A stretch of DNA of 64,000 bases, taken from Terrimonas ferruginea DSM 30193. Its GTDB lineage: Bacteria; Bacteroidota; Bacteroidia; Chitinophagales; Chitinophagaceae. This document shows positions 34,189 through 43,019 of the stretch, in pieces (position 1 is the stretch's first letter; each line of letters opens with the position of its first letter). The notes under the pieces are model-generated. The model was not told the origin of the DNA. It did no database searches and was given only the letters and a program-made list of their open reading frames with translations. The stretch spans positions 62,001 through 126,000 of the forward strand of contig NZ_AUDS01000008.1 in NCBI RefSeq assembly GCF_000425585.1. The letters are read 5' to 3'. A program made the position numbers and the translations under genes.

Positions 34189-34241
34189 TACCACAAAGAT
34201 AGCCGCATGGGACCAAATCGCGTCATGCCTTTCATTCAAAC

Positions 34242-34267
34242 AAAAACCCCTGCGGCAAAGCAGGGGT
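34242..34267 (-). terminator. Terminator after the L,D-transpeptidase-like gene
   Basis: ACCCCTGC and GCAGGGGT form a perfect 8-bp stem around GGCAAA; on the minus strand five T follow. It separates this transcript from the radical SAM gene. Confidence 0.85.
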
Positions 34268-34297
34268 CATTTGTATCAATCCATCCTTAGTATCCAA

Positions 34298-35035
34298 TCA
34301 ACCATTTAGTATTTTCGAGCCCTTCAGATAGGAGGCTGTAGGATGGTATATAAATAGTACCGAACCGTTTTTGATTGTATTGATGAGTTGCGCGCTTTCC
34401 GCAGCAGGCACCGCAGGGCAACCAAAACTTCTGCCCATGTAGGAACCACCCCATTTTTCTCCGATATAATTGGCACCATGCACCACGATTGCGCGCTGGT
34501 AAGCGTTATCATTAATACCTTTCTCAATGCCATTTACACGCAGGGAAAGGCCATGCTGTCCCATGTAAGTTTCTCCGGTAATATAAAAACCGAGGCTACT
34601 TTGCAGCGATTCCGGACGATTGCTGAAGTTGCTGGCGAACTCAGCTCCCGAATTGCGGCCATGTGCCACATATGTGTATTTAACCAGTTTTCCCTCCGAC
34701 ATATCGATCAGGAAAAGACGTTTGCTGTTGGAAGAGCGACTGAAATCACAAATGGTCAGATAGCCGGGTTCTTCGATGCGGTGATCCTCAAGCATGTGCT
34801 CATACCCCCTGACGGCATAACGAAAAGCTTCTTCTGAAAGACCTTTGTCGTCCAGATCGAGCGAATCATAAAGCGCATTGAATACGGCTTCGTTGTTTTT
34901 TGTTTCGGGAACCGGTTTTTCTGCTACTGAGGCGGAAAGTGTTCTGGAAGAAGCAGGCTTTACAAGGGGCAACCAGGCCAGACCTGCAAGGGAAAAAATT
35001 AATAATAATAGTGATACCGGATGTAGTTTTTTCAC
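34298..35035 (-). CDS. Murein L,D-transpeptidase catalytic-domain-like protein (YkuD_2 family)
   Basis: A 245-residue exported protein with signal helix (about 9-26). The domain contains TICDFSRSSNSKRLFLIDM, VAHGRNSG and the catalytic part AIVVHGANY (H186) and GRSFGCPAVP (C206), the SxGC arrangement of L,D-transpeptidases in the PF13645 family. It may cross-link peptidoglycan by 3-3 bonds or attach proteins. A TAACTTTG motif at 35077-35084 could be its -7 promoter element. Confidence 0.88.
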   Translation of the reverse strand: MKKLHPVSLLLLIFSLAGLAWLPLVKPASSRTLSASVAEKPVPETKNNEAVFNALYDSLDLDDKGLSEEAFRYAVRGYEHMLEDHRIEEPGYLTICDFSRSSNSKRLFLIDMSEGKLVKYTYVAHGRNSGAEFASNFSNRPESLQSSLGFYITGETYMGQHGLSLRVNGIEKGINDNAYQRAIVVHGANYIGEKWGGSYMGRSFGCPAVPAAESAQLINTIKNGSVLFIYHPTASYLKGSKILNG

Positions 35036-35436
35036 AGGTTGATGTTTTAGAGGAATTGGTATAACGTTAGCGGGTACAAAGTTAGTATATGCAAAAAGGG
35101 ATACTGTTAAAAAAACCTATAAGAAAAAACAGAACTGAAAAAAGTTTATTGGTGTGCGTTACATTACATATTTTATTTAATTTTAAAACATAACACGCTA
35201 TATGAGGGAAAAAGGTTGATTTCAGAGCGGAACTCATCAGAAAAGGATTTGATTTTTGACGAACCATGTTTTTTTATTACCTTAGAAATTAAAGCCTTAT
35301 CCCGGTTTCTACTCTTCTGCACTCGTCCCGTTACTCCACCTTGCAATGAGTGATGGCAGCCTCACCGGTATGGCCCTGCTAACCTTTGGATTGTATTATT
35401 TCAACCCGGTCACGGCTGGGAATGACGATTCAAATC
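35036..35436. other. AT-rich intergenic region with promoters
   Basis: This 400-bp gap between divergent genes holds a TAACTTTG match to TAnnTTTG at 35077-35084 (minus strand), pointing to the L,D-transpeptidase gene. No gene, tandem repeat or clear hairpin was recognised in the remainder. It must also hold the promoter of the histidine kinase to the right. Confidence 0.5.
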
Positions 35437-38400
35437 ATGACGTATTTAGAACCGGATATTGTTCTTCAAAATCAATTTAAACGTTGGTCCTTCCGCCTGG
35501 CAGGAGCTATCGTATTGCTTGGTTTGTTGGTACTTGTGGCCTGGCTGCTGGGCCTGGGACAATTATATATCAATGGACGTCTTTTCGTTCAGATGAATCC
35601 ATTGACCGCCGTATGTTTTATTGTTCTTGCTGCCGCGTATTGGCTGCTCAACAGGCATTCACGCACAACCGGCCCGATGCTGTGCATCCTGGTGGCGCTC
35701 GTGGCTTTGTCCAAAGTGATCGAATGGGTGGGCGGCCCGGCTTTGGCACTCGACCAGTTATTGTTTTCAGGACAATTGCGGCAGCATACCCCGCCGAATC
35801 AAATGGCTCCCAATACGGCAGCGGGACTGCTCATTGTAAGTGCCGGGCTATTGCTGTTGAATGTAAATATCCGTTCCCGGCACAGGCCTGCTCATTACCT
35901 TGCTTTTTTACTATTTATTCTTTCGCTCGCCTCCCTGCTTGGTTATCTCTACCAGGTAGAACAATTTTACGGCATCATGACTTATATACCCATGTCGCTG
36001 CTGACGGCACTGGGTTTCTTTTTGTTTTCACTGGTCTTATTTTTTCAGGCACCCGATAAGGGTTTTATGCAATTGCTCACGAACCGCCTGCCGGGCAGCA
36101 ATACCGCGCGCTTACTCGTGCCTGCCGCCATCATCGTTCCCGCTGCACTCGGATTGATGCGTTTATGGGGCACCTGGGAAGGCGTTTACACACACGAATC
36201 TGGCGTGGTATTCTACTCACTCAGCATCACTGTTATTTTTCTCGCCATTATTTTTTATCACACCTACCAGGTTAATCAGCGGGAAGGAGAACGGCTGCGT
36301 ACCGAAGAAGCCCTGCAGCTCAGTGAGCAGCAAATCCGTAATATTTTTACACACGCACCCGATGCCGTTGTGGTGATGGACAACGATGGCCGGATCGACA
36401 AATGGAACAATGAAGCCGAGCGCCTGTTTGGATGGAGTGCGAAAGAAGCTCTGGGACAGCCGTTAAAAGATCTCATCATGCCCGCAGGGCAAAATGCCGA
36501 TATCATACAATACATCGATGCTGCGCGGATCGCAACGCCTGACGACACCATCGATCTCACGGCAGAAAAAAAAGATGGCTCTTCGCTGGACGTAGCACTG
36601 CGCATCTCCCCGCTCCAATTAAAAGATTCGCTGTTATTTGTAGGGTTTATCCGCGACATTACCGAACGAAAGCAGGTAGAAAACAGACTCAAAAGTTTCA
36701 ACGAAGAACTGGCCCTGCAGGTGCGTGACCGTACAAGAGAAATACAGGAAATATTCGAGCGTGTAACCGACGGCTTCATTGCGCTGGATAATAATTTTTA
36801 CTTCACTTATGTCAATCAGCGTGCGGGCGAAATACTTCATCGCGATCCGGTGAAACTTACCGGGAAAAACATCTGGGAAGAATTTCCGGAAATGGTGAAC
36901 TCGCCATCGTTCTTTGCCTATCACAAAGCGCTGGCCACACAACAACATCTTTTTGTTACGGACCAATACGAACCGCTCGGGCTCTGGCACGAAGACCAGA
37001 TCTATGCGTCGGCAAATGGCCTTTCTGTTTTTCTCAGGGATATATCAGAGAAAATGAAAAGCGAAAAAGCCGTGCGTGAAGCGGAAGCACTGGCCGACAA
37101 ACTCATCGACAGCCTGCCCGGTGTATTTTATTTCTATAATGCCGATGGAAAATTCATCCGCTGGAACCGCCGGCTCGAAGAAGTAACAGGCTATTCGAGT
37201 GAAGAAATTGCCGCTATGCATCCCGTTGAATTATTCCCCGACGACGAAAAGGAATACATCGCAGGGCGTATCAATACCGTTTTTGAAACCGGAGCAAATG
37301 ATGCCGAGGCCAGTTTCATCAGCCGCACCGGCGAAAGAACGCCTTACCATTTCAAAGCGGTACTGGTCGATTACAAAGGCGGACCCTGCCTGCTCGGGAC
37401 CGGCATCGACATTCGCGAACGCAAGCAGGCCGAACAGGAACTGAGAGAGTCTGAACAAAAATACAAGTTGCTCTTCCAAAGCAACCCATTGCCGATGTGG
37501 ATGCTTAGTCTGCCGGACTATGACATCATCGAAGTGAACCAGGCTGCGCTGGTGCAATATCAATATGAGCGTGAAGAATTTCTGGCTCTCGATATCATGA
37601 ATCTGCGGCCTGAAGAAGACCGCCGCAAACTGGAAGTAGTTACCAACCGCAACTTCCGCGGACTTTATCACGCAGGCGTGTGGCGGCACTCAAGAAAAGA
37701 TGAAAGCATCATCTATGTCAATATCACCACGCACGATATTATTTATGAAGGAAAACCCGTTCGCCTGGTATTGGCCGATGAAATGACGGAGCAATATCTC
37801 GCCGAGGAAAAACTCCGGGATTCCTACGCTTCCATCCGTGAGCTCACTGAATACCTGCAGAACGTGCGCGAAGAAGAACGCCTGAATATCTCCCGGGAAA
37901 TACACGATGAGTTGGGACAGTTACTGACTGTATTGAAAATGGATGTGTCGTGGATCAACCGGAAAATTGAAGAAGACAATGCACCGGTAAAAAATAAAAT
38001 CGGGGAAGTGCTGAGCCTGATCGACAATACCGTAACGACCGTAAGGCGCATTGCCTCTGAATTGCGGCCGAGCCTTCTGGATAATCTCGGCCTGCTGGCT
38101 GCCATGGAATGGCATGTAGGTGAATTTGAAAAACGCTCGGGAATCAAAAAATATTTATCATTGCCGGAAACGGAAGTGCCGCTGCCGGACCCTGTTAAAA
38201 TCGGACTGTTCCGTATCATGCAGGAATCGTTGACAAACGTAGGCCGCCACTCGGGCGCTACGGAAGTAACGGTGACACTCACGGAAGAAAATGAAGGCCT
38301 GGTATTGGTAATACATGACAACGGACATGGATTTGATCCGGCCAAGCCGCGGAAAAAGACATTGGGGTTATTAGGGATGAAAGAGCGTGCCGAGGTGATG

Positions 38401-38490
38401 GGTGGTAGTTATGAAATCAGCAGCCGCCCCGGTGAAGGCACAACCGTGACAGTGACAGTACCGGTAACAAAAGAAATTATTGCAACGTGA
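35437..38490 (+). CDS. Multi-PAS sensor histidine kinase (HisKA_3 type)
   Basis: A 1017-residue kinase. About seven N-terminal hydrophobic helices (roughly 20-280) form a membrane sensor of MASE-like type. Four PAS domains follow (about 290-400, 415-525, 540-660, 665-775), the first with IDKWNNEAERLFGW. The dimerisation domain of NarL-type kinases contains NISREIHDELGQ with phospho-acceptor H823, and the ATPase domain contains ESLTNVGRHSGATEV and IHDNGHGFDP. It should phosphorylate the LuxR-type regulator encoded 26 bp downstream. The frame can be extended to a TTG at 35386 or ATG at 35422; ATG at 35437 is chosen as the most likely. Confidence 0.93.
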   Translation: MTYLEPDIVLQNQFKRWSFRLAGAIVLLGLLVLVAWLLGLGQLYINGRLFVQMNPLTAVCFIVLAAAYWLLNRHSRTTGPMLCILVALVALSKVIEWVGGPALALDQLLFSGQLRQHTPPNQMAPNTAAGLLIVSAGLLLLNVNIRSRHRPAHYLAFLLFILSLASLLGYLYQVEQFYGIMTYIPMSLLTALGFFLFSLVLFFQAPDKGFMQLLTNRLPGSNTARLLVPAAIIVPAALGLMRLWGTWEGVYTHESGVVFYSLSITVIFLAIIFYHTYQVNQREGERLRTEEALQLSEQQIRNIFTHAPDAVVVMDNDGRIDKWNNEAERLFGWSAKEALGQPLKDLIMPAGQNADIIQYIDAARIATPDDTIDLTAEKKDGSSLDVALRISPLQLKDSLLFVGFIRDITERKQVENRLKSFNEELALQVRDRTREIQEIFERVTDGFIALDNNFYFTYVNQRAGEILHRDPVKLTGKNIWEEFPEMVNSPSFFAYHKALATQQHLFVTDQYEPLGLWHEDQIYASANGLSVFLRDISEKMKSEKAVREAEALADKLIDSLPGVFYFYNADGKFIRWNRRLEEVTGYSSEEIAAMHPVELFPDDEKEYIAGRINTVFETGANDAEASFISRTGERTPYHFKAVLVDYKGGPCLLGTGIDIRERKQAEQELRESEQKYKLLFQSNPLPMWMLSLPDYDIIEVNQAALVQYQYEREEFLALDIMNLRPEEDRRKLEVVTNRNFRGLYHAGVWRHSRKDESIIYVNITTHDIIYEGKPVRLVLADEMTEQYLAEEKLRDSYASIRELTEYLQNVREEERLNISREIHDELGQLLTVLKMDVSWINRKIEEDNAPVKNKIGEVLSLIDNTVTTVRRIASELRPSLLDNLGLLAAMEWHVGEFEKRSGIKKYLSLPETEVPLPDPVKIGLFRIMQESLTNVGRHSGATEVTVTLTEENEGLVLVIHDNGHGFDPAKPRKKTLGLLGMKERAEVMGGSYEISSRPGEGTTVTVTVPVTKEIIAT

Positions 38491-38516
38491 ACCGTTGTTG
38501 AAACCATTTATAAGTT

Positions 38517-39146
38517 ATGCTCAAGATTTTAATTGCAGACGACCATGCCGTAGTCCGCAAAGGCCTGAAACAAATTTTGCTGGAGGAATATCCGTCCGCA
38601 GAAATCGGTGAGGTAGAAGATGCAGAAAGCCTCATCACCGCGGTTATCGGCAAACCCTGGGATATCGTTATTTGCGATATGAACATGCCGGGTCGGAGCG
38701 GACTCGACGCCCTCACGCAGATCAAACAGACTGCTCCCGATCTTCCGGTGCTTATCATGAGCATGTATCCGGAAGATCAATACGCGTTGCGGGTATTGAA
38801 AGCCGGCGCCTCCGGTTACCTGGGAAAAAACACGATCCACGATGACATCATCAAGGCTGTGCAGACATTGCAGCTCGGGAGGAAATTCATTACCCCGGCC
38901 GTAGCAGAAAAACTGGCCGACGCTTTCGGCGGCAACAGTGAAAAAGCAGCACATGAGTTTTTATCCGACCGCGAGTTTGACGTGTTCAAATTACTGGCTG
39001 ATGGCAATTCCGTGTCAGACATCGCTTCCCGCCTCTCGCTCAGCAGTACGACGGTGAGTACTTACCGTTCGCGCATTCTGGAAAAAATGAACCTGAAATC
39101 CAATTCAGAGCTGACGCGTTACGCCATTGAACATCACCTGATTTAG
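38517..39146 (+). CDS. NarL/LuxR-type response regulator
   Basis: A 209-residue regulator with receiver domain (1-120; D8, D9, phospho-acceptor D54 in VICDMNMPG) and a C-terminal LuxR helix-turn-helix (about 145-205, LSDREFDVFKLLADGNSVSDIASRLSLS). It is the natural partner of the multi-PAS kinase. Its receiver is clearly related to the receiver-only protein encoded next (both begin with ILIADDHA and share ILLEE), indicating duplication. Confidence 0.95.
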   Translation: MLKILIADDHAVVRKGLKQILLEEYPSAEIGEVEDAESLITAVIGKPWDIVICDMNMPGRSGLDALTQIKQTAPDLPVLIMSMYPEDQYALRVLKAGASGYLGKNTIHDDIIKAVQTLQLGRKFITPAVAEKLADAFGGNSEKAAHEFLSDREFDVFKLLADGNSVSDIASRLSLSSTTVSTYRSRILEKMNLKSNSELTRYAIEHHLI

Positions 39147-39225
39147 TAGTTTGTAGTTAAAACACTACACAAATTCCTTACGGCGGCCTACAATTGCTCC
39201 GCCCGGCAGCAGGTAATTTGCAAGG

Positions 39226-39243
39226 AACATCTGACCAGATGTT
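39226..39243. repeat. Inverted repeat before a receiver-only gene
   Basis: AACATCT (39226-39232) and AGATGTT (39237-39243) flank GACC just upstream of the ATG at 39252. It may be an operator or a small hairpin covering the ribosome entry site. Confidence 0.4.
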
Positions 39244-39251
39244 ACCTCGCT

Positions 39252-39623
39252 ATGCTCAGAATACTTATAGCAGATGATCATGCAGCCGTACGCCAAAGCC
39301 TGAAGGATATTTTGCTGGAAGAATTTGTTTCCTCGCACGTCGATGAAGCGGATGACACAGATACCCTGCTGGAAAAAATTGCAGACGGCAACTGGGATAT
39401 TATCGTCTCAGACCTTGATATGCCGGGAGGTGGCGGACTAGCCATGCTAAAACACATTCGTTCTGCCAATAATTCTACGCCCGTTATAATCGTGAGTATG
39501 TTTCCTGCCGATCAATACGAGCAAAGAGTGATCGATGCAGGAGCCAATGCATTTCTCGGCAAAGATTTTATCGCAACAAAGCTTTGTCCGCTGATCAGGG
39601 AGATCACCGGGAGTGTCAGGTAA
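39252..39623 (+). CDS. Receiver-only response regulator
   Basis: A 123-residue receiver domain with acidic D8/D9, phospho-acceptor D54 (SDLDMPG) and conserved lysine in FLGKD. There is no DNA-binding domain, and no HTH remnant is visible in the following 180 bp. It resembles the receiver of the NarL-type regulator upstream and probably arose from it by duplication with loss of the output domain. It may act as a phosphate sink or intermediate, or bind another protein. Confidence 0.9.
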   Translation: MLRILIADDHAAVRQSLKDILLEEFVSSHVDEADDTDTLLEKIADGNWDIIVSDLDMPGGGGLAMLKHIRSANNSTPVIIVSMFPADQYEQRVIDAGANAFLGKDFIATKLCPLIREITGSVR

Positions 39624-39806
39624 ATATTGACTTATTGACTCAAACTAAGTGATTCCACCAGACTCAGGCAAGAGTATCCACTAATCGTTTGATTAATGTA
39701 GACCTCGCACTACAATCCTGCCAACCCATCCCTACATTTATTTGGTACACATATTGATTTTCTATGATAGGCGGTTGATCTTATTTTGTATGTAAGACTA
39801 CCTATC

Positions 39807-40208
39807 ATGAAACAACACCGCCTGTTATTAGTAGACGATAGCCAGGTGTTCCTGCAGCGCTTGCATATAATGCTCGCTGAGCTCGAACCTGTTGAGGAGA
39901 TTCATACGGCGAACAATTATGAACAAGCGCTTTCCGTACTCGACAACACCGGCTGCACCATTGCCTTACTCGACATCGATATGCCGGGACGTAATGGTTT
40001 ACAATTATTACGCGCTATTAAAAAGCGCGACGAAGATGTATCTGTAATCATGTTATCCAACCAGGATAATGATATATACAGGAAAGAATCGATTAAACGC
40101 GGAGCCGCATTTTTTGTCGATAAGACGGCAGAAATAGAGCGTCTCCCTGAATTGATAAATAGTTTTTCTTTTGATATGATTGACGACCTTCAAAAAACCT
40201 TACCTTAG
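39807..40208 (+). CDS. Receiver-only response regulator
   Basis: A 133-residue receiver domain with acidic D10/D11, phospho-acceptor D56 (LLDIDMPG) and conserved lysine in FFVDKTAE. It is more diverged from the two upstream receivers than they are from each other. No output domain is present. The stop lies 12 bp before the next kinase, so both are probably in one transcript and the kinase may be its partner. ATG at 39807 is used; the frame can be extended to a TTG at 39786. Confidence 0.9.
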   Translation: MKQHRLLLVDDSQVFLQRLHIMLAELEPVEEIHTANNYEQALSVLDNTGCTIALLDIDMPGRNGLQLLRAIKKRDEDVSVIMLSNQDNDIYRKESIKRGAAFFVDKTAEIERLPELINSFSFDMIDDLQKTLP

Positions 40209-40220
40209 TCGCGTACCCTT

Positions 40221-42410
40221 ATGACCAAAACAACGCTGGCGTCTATCCGACAATTAATTGGCGCATCCCATAGTCCTTCGAACCGTTTTCTTTCCGTTAT
40301 CGACGAAAGTGGGCAGATTATTTGCGCTAATACAGGTATGGTCAAAGGGCTGTTGATCAGCCATCCGAAAACATCCCCGGTTAATTTTCTCGAATTACTT
40401 CATCCCGTACATACGGCTGATTTTTGGAAATCGCTGCGCATTGCAGGTGGTGGAGCTTCCCCGGTCATGGAAGTTTTTCTTCGTCATGAACATCCCAACC
40501 CGATGCGCTGGCAGTTCAACCTGCTCGATGACGATGGAGGCAGGCGAACTTTTTTATGCGTAGGCCATCCATTGATGGACCGTGAACGCCAGCAACGCTT
40601 CAATAAACTTGCCGCCAGTCATTGTCAACTGATCGTTGAAGGACTGTCCGGTATCATCTTCCAGGATCACCAGGGCGAAATCATTGCCGTCAACAAAAAA
40701 GCGGCAGCTATTCTCGGCACCAATCTCGAACAATTATACCGCGCCGACAACATTTCACAGTTGTGGGAGACTATGCTGGCCGTAACCGATGATAACGGGC
40801 AACGTGTTGCATTCCGCGATGCGCCTTTTCTAAAGGCAGCCCGCACAGGTCTTGTACAGAAACGTACGCTTTGCCTGCAACTACCCAACGGTGATACCCG
40901 CTGGGTAATGTTCAATGCACAACCTTTACCCGAAGACAGCGACGGGCAGGCGCTCGTACTTACGAACATTGTGGATGTTACACGCGAACGCCGCCTCTCG
41001 GGCAAACTCCGTGAAAAAAATGCCATCATCGACGGCTTCATGAAGTCGACACCGCATCTCTGCTGGATGGTAGATGAAGACACACGTCTTCAATTCGCCA
41101 GCGATGCCTTCTTCCGCCTGTTCCAGGCTGACGAAAAAAAATCGATCGGCCGCCGCATCAGTGAAGTGGTACCAAGCGTGGTAACGGATGCCGTTTACCA
41201 AAAACACATCGAAGTACTCGAATCAGGTATTCCGGTAGAACTCAATCATAAAGTAAAATGGGCCGATGGAAGCAATTTCATTTGCCATATCAATATTTTT
41301 CCGATCGAAAGCAACTCCGCAAAAAGATTGCTTGGCGGCCAGGCTGTGATCATTCCGGATAATGGCGCATTGCAACACGAACTTCACCAGGCCAATGAGC
41401 GGCTGCTTCATCTCAGCCGCGCCACCACAGACGCCATCTGGGAATGGGATATGCAGACCGGCAATATGTTCCGCAACGAAACATTGATGGACATGATCGG
41501 TTACCAGGTCGATCATTCCCGCGGTCTTTCCTGGTGGCTTCGCCGTATTCATCCCGAAGACCGCAACCGCGTGGCCGATTCAGTACGCGATGCAACGGAA
41601 AGCCAGCATCAGTCGTGGCAGGAAGAATACCGTTTCAAATGCGCAGACGGCTCTTATAAGCAAATGCGTGATAAAGGATTTGTAGTATACGAAAATGGCC
41701 TTCCGGTTAAAATGATCGGATCACTCACAGATATTTCCTATCAGCGCGAACTGGAAGATAAACTGGCCGACGAAAAGATTCTGCAGCAAAAGAAAGTATC
41801 CGAGACGGTGATTCACATGCTGGAAAAAGAAAGAAGCCGCATTGGGCATGAACTGCACGACAACGTAAACCAACTGTTATCTACCAGCAAACTGTTCATC
41901 GATGTACTGCAGCCTGCGACAGACCAATTGCAGCTCAAAGAAAAAAGTATCAATTATCTGCTGATGGCTATTGAAGAGATCCGCAATCTCTCCAAAGAAC
42001 TTGTGGCGCCGCAGATGAACCACGGAAGCCTGGTGGATGCTATTGGCGCATTGGTGGAAGACATCAATCTCGCCGGCAAAATTCATTTTAGTTTTATCAA
42101 TACGCTCGACGATACCGATGTATCAGTGGGCAAACGCACGACCCTGTTCCGCATTGTACAGGAGCATATCAAGAACATCATCAAACACAGCGGCGCCTCC
42201 GAAACCAATATTATACTTGGCGCAACGGACGGGCAGATCCGCCTGCTGATCCGCGACAATGGCAAAGGATTCGATCCCCAACAAACTTATCGCGGCATTG
42301 GCCTGGCCAGCATATATGAGCGCACCAAATTCTACAATGGCAAGGCCGATATTCAGTCCATTCCGGGTAATGGTTGTGTGCTGAATGTGAGCATTCCGCT
42401 GGCTGATTAG
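40221..42410 (+). CDS. Soluble multi-PAS sensor histidine kinase (HisKA_3 type)
   Basis: A 729-residue kinase without signal peptide or membrane helices, so probably cytosolic. Several PAS-like domains span about 10-520; the last has a PAS/PAC pair with EEYRFKCADGSYKQMRDKG. The dimerisation domain has ERSRIGHELHDNVNQLL with likely phospho-acceptor H546, and the ATPase domain has IIKHSGASETN and IRDNGKGFDP. It lies 12 bp after a receiver-only gene. The signal is unknown; a soluble kinase beside a membrane kinase and two output-free receivers suggests a branched phosphorelay. Confidence 0.93.
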   Translation: MTKTTLASIRQLIGASHSPSNRFLSVIDESGQIICANTGMVKGLLISHPKTSPVNFLELLHPVHTADFWKSLRIAGGGASPVMEVFLRHEHPNPMRWQFNLLDDDGGRRTFLCVGHPLMDRERQQRFNKLAASHCQLIVEGLSGIIFQDHQGEIIAVNKKAAAILGTNLEQLYRADNISQLWETMLAVTDDNGQRVAFRDAPFLKAARTGLVQKRTLCLQLPNGDTRWVMFNAQPLPEDSDGQALVLTNIVDVTRERRLSGKLREKNAIIDGFMKSTPHLCWMVDEDTRLQFASDAFFRLFQADEKKSIGRRISEVVPSVVTDAVYQKHIEVLESGIPVELNHKVKWADGSNFICHINIFPIESNSAKRLLGGQAVIIPDNGALQHELHQANERLLHLSRATTDAIWEWDMQTGNMFRNETLMDMIGYQVDHSRGLSWWLRRIHPEDRNRVADSVRDATESQHQSWQEEYRFKCADGSYKQMRDKGFVVYENGLPVKMIGSLTDISYQRELEDKLADEKILQQKKVSETVIHMLEKERSRIGHELHDNVNQLLSTSKLFIDVLQPATDQLQLKEKSINYLLMAIEEIRNLSKELVAPQMNHGSLVDAIGALVEDINLAGKIHFSFINTLDDTDVSVGKRTTLFRIVQEHIKNIIKHSGASETNIILGATDGQIRLLIRDNGKGFDPQQTYRGIGLASIYERTKFYNGKADIQSIPGNGCVLNVSIPLAD

Positions 42411-42497
42411 TCAGGGTGGAGGCAGCAGGTTTAAGGCATAGGGCTGACGGCAACGGCCGTTATGATTCCTGCGGCCTATACTTCAGCCTCAACGTCT

Positions 42498-42516
42498 CCA
42501 TGGTTCGTGTATACAC
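42498..42516. repeat. Decayed member of the palindrome family
   Basis: CCATGGTTCGTGTATACAC is one arm and centre of the palindrome; the other arm is degraded. It is the only imperfect copy besides the one with a changed centre at 60504. Confidence 0.7.
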
Positions 42517-42573
42517 CTCAACTGTTCGAACGTTTAACCAAAAGTTGCTTTTCATTTTTAAACGTAATGGCGG

Positions 42574-42714
42574 CGCGAGTATAAGTTGGCGCCCTTGTTG
42601 GTCTCCCGACCAACAAGCAAGCGTCAGGTTGCTTTGCGAGGTTAAGGTCAACTTCGGACCTGACTCAAGGATGAGCAGGTCCGTTGGTCTGGAGACCAAC
42701 GGTGGCGTGATGTC
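42574..42714. repeat. Inverted single copy of the 143-bp repeat
   Basis: Read on the minus strand, this segment matches the unit of the tandem array at 21971-22450, including both dyads (TTGGTCTCCAGACCAA and TTGGTCGGGAGACCAA), with substitutions between them. It is a solitary copy in opposite orientation. Confidence 0.88.
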
Positions 42715-42824
42715 GGATTAACAGGTTTTAAAATCTTCCGAACAGTGTAGTGTGTACCCCGTTGAAAGGCCGGAGTATCGGCCTCAGGGGGGCGCAAGAA
42801 TATTCACTTATTGACCTATTCATT

Positions 42825-42852
42825 TATAAAAAAGTATCCCGCCAAAGCGGGA
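42825..42852 (-). terminator. Terminator downstream of the MATE gene
   Basis: TCCCGC and GCGGGA form a 6-bp stem around CAAA; on the minus strand it is followed by a T-rich stretch (42826-42833). It lies about 170 bp after the MATE stop codon and would also end a structured RNA in between. Confidence 0.7.
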
Positions 42853-42859
42853 CACAGTG

Positions 42860-42950
42860 AAAAGGACGGCTCGTCCGGTGATGGCCCCTGGACCATACAA
42901 CGAGCTGCTTGTCCGACAAAGTAACACTCCGGGTTGCATCACCGGAATAG
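42860..42950 (-). ncRNA. Possible structured RNA between MATE stop and terminator
   Basis: On the minus strand the segment folds on paper into an outer CCGGTGATG/CATCACCGG pair (42937-42945 with 42874-42882) and an overlapping alternative stem GCTCG/CGAGC with inner ATGGTC/GGCCAT. It ends at a rho-independent terminator and holds no frame. It may be a structured 3' untranslated region or a small RNA. I do not recognise a known family. Confidence 0.3.
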
Positions 42951-43019
42951 AATCCTTTATCAATAAATCGTCGTTATATATTTACCGTTACGTAGTTATC
43001 CTACTACAAGTACCGGTCA

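Noticed and set aside
39624-39806. Remnant of a lost LuxR helix-turn-helix after the receiver-only gene
   Set aside because: No frame of the gap shows similarity to the helix-turn-helix of the upstream paralogue.
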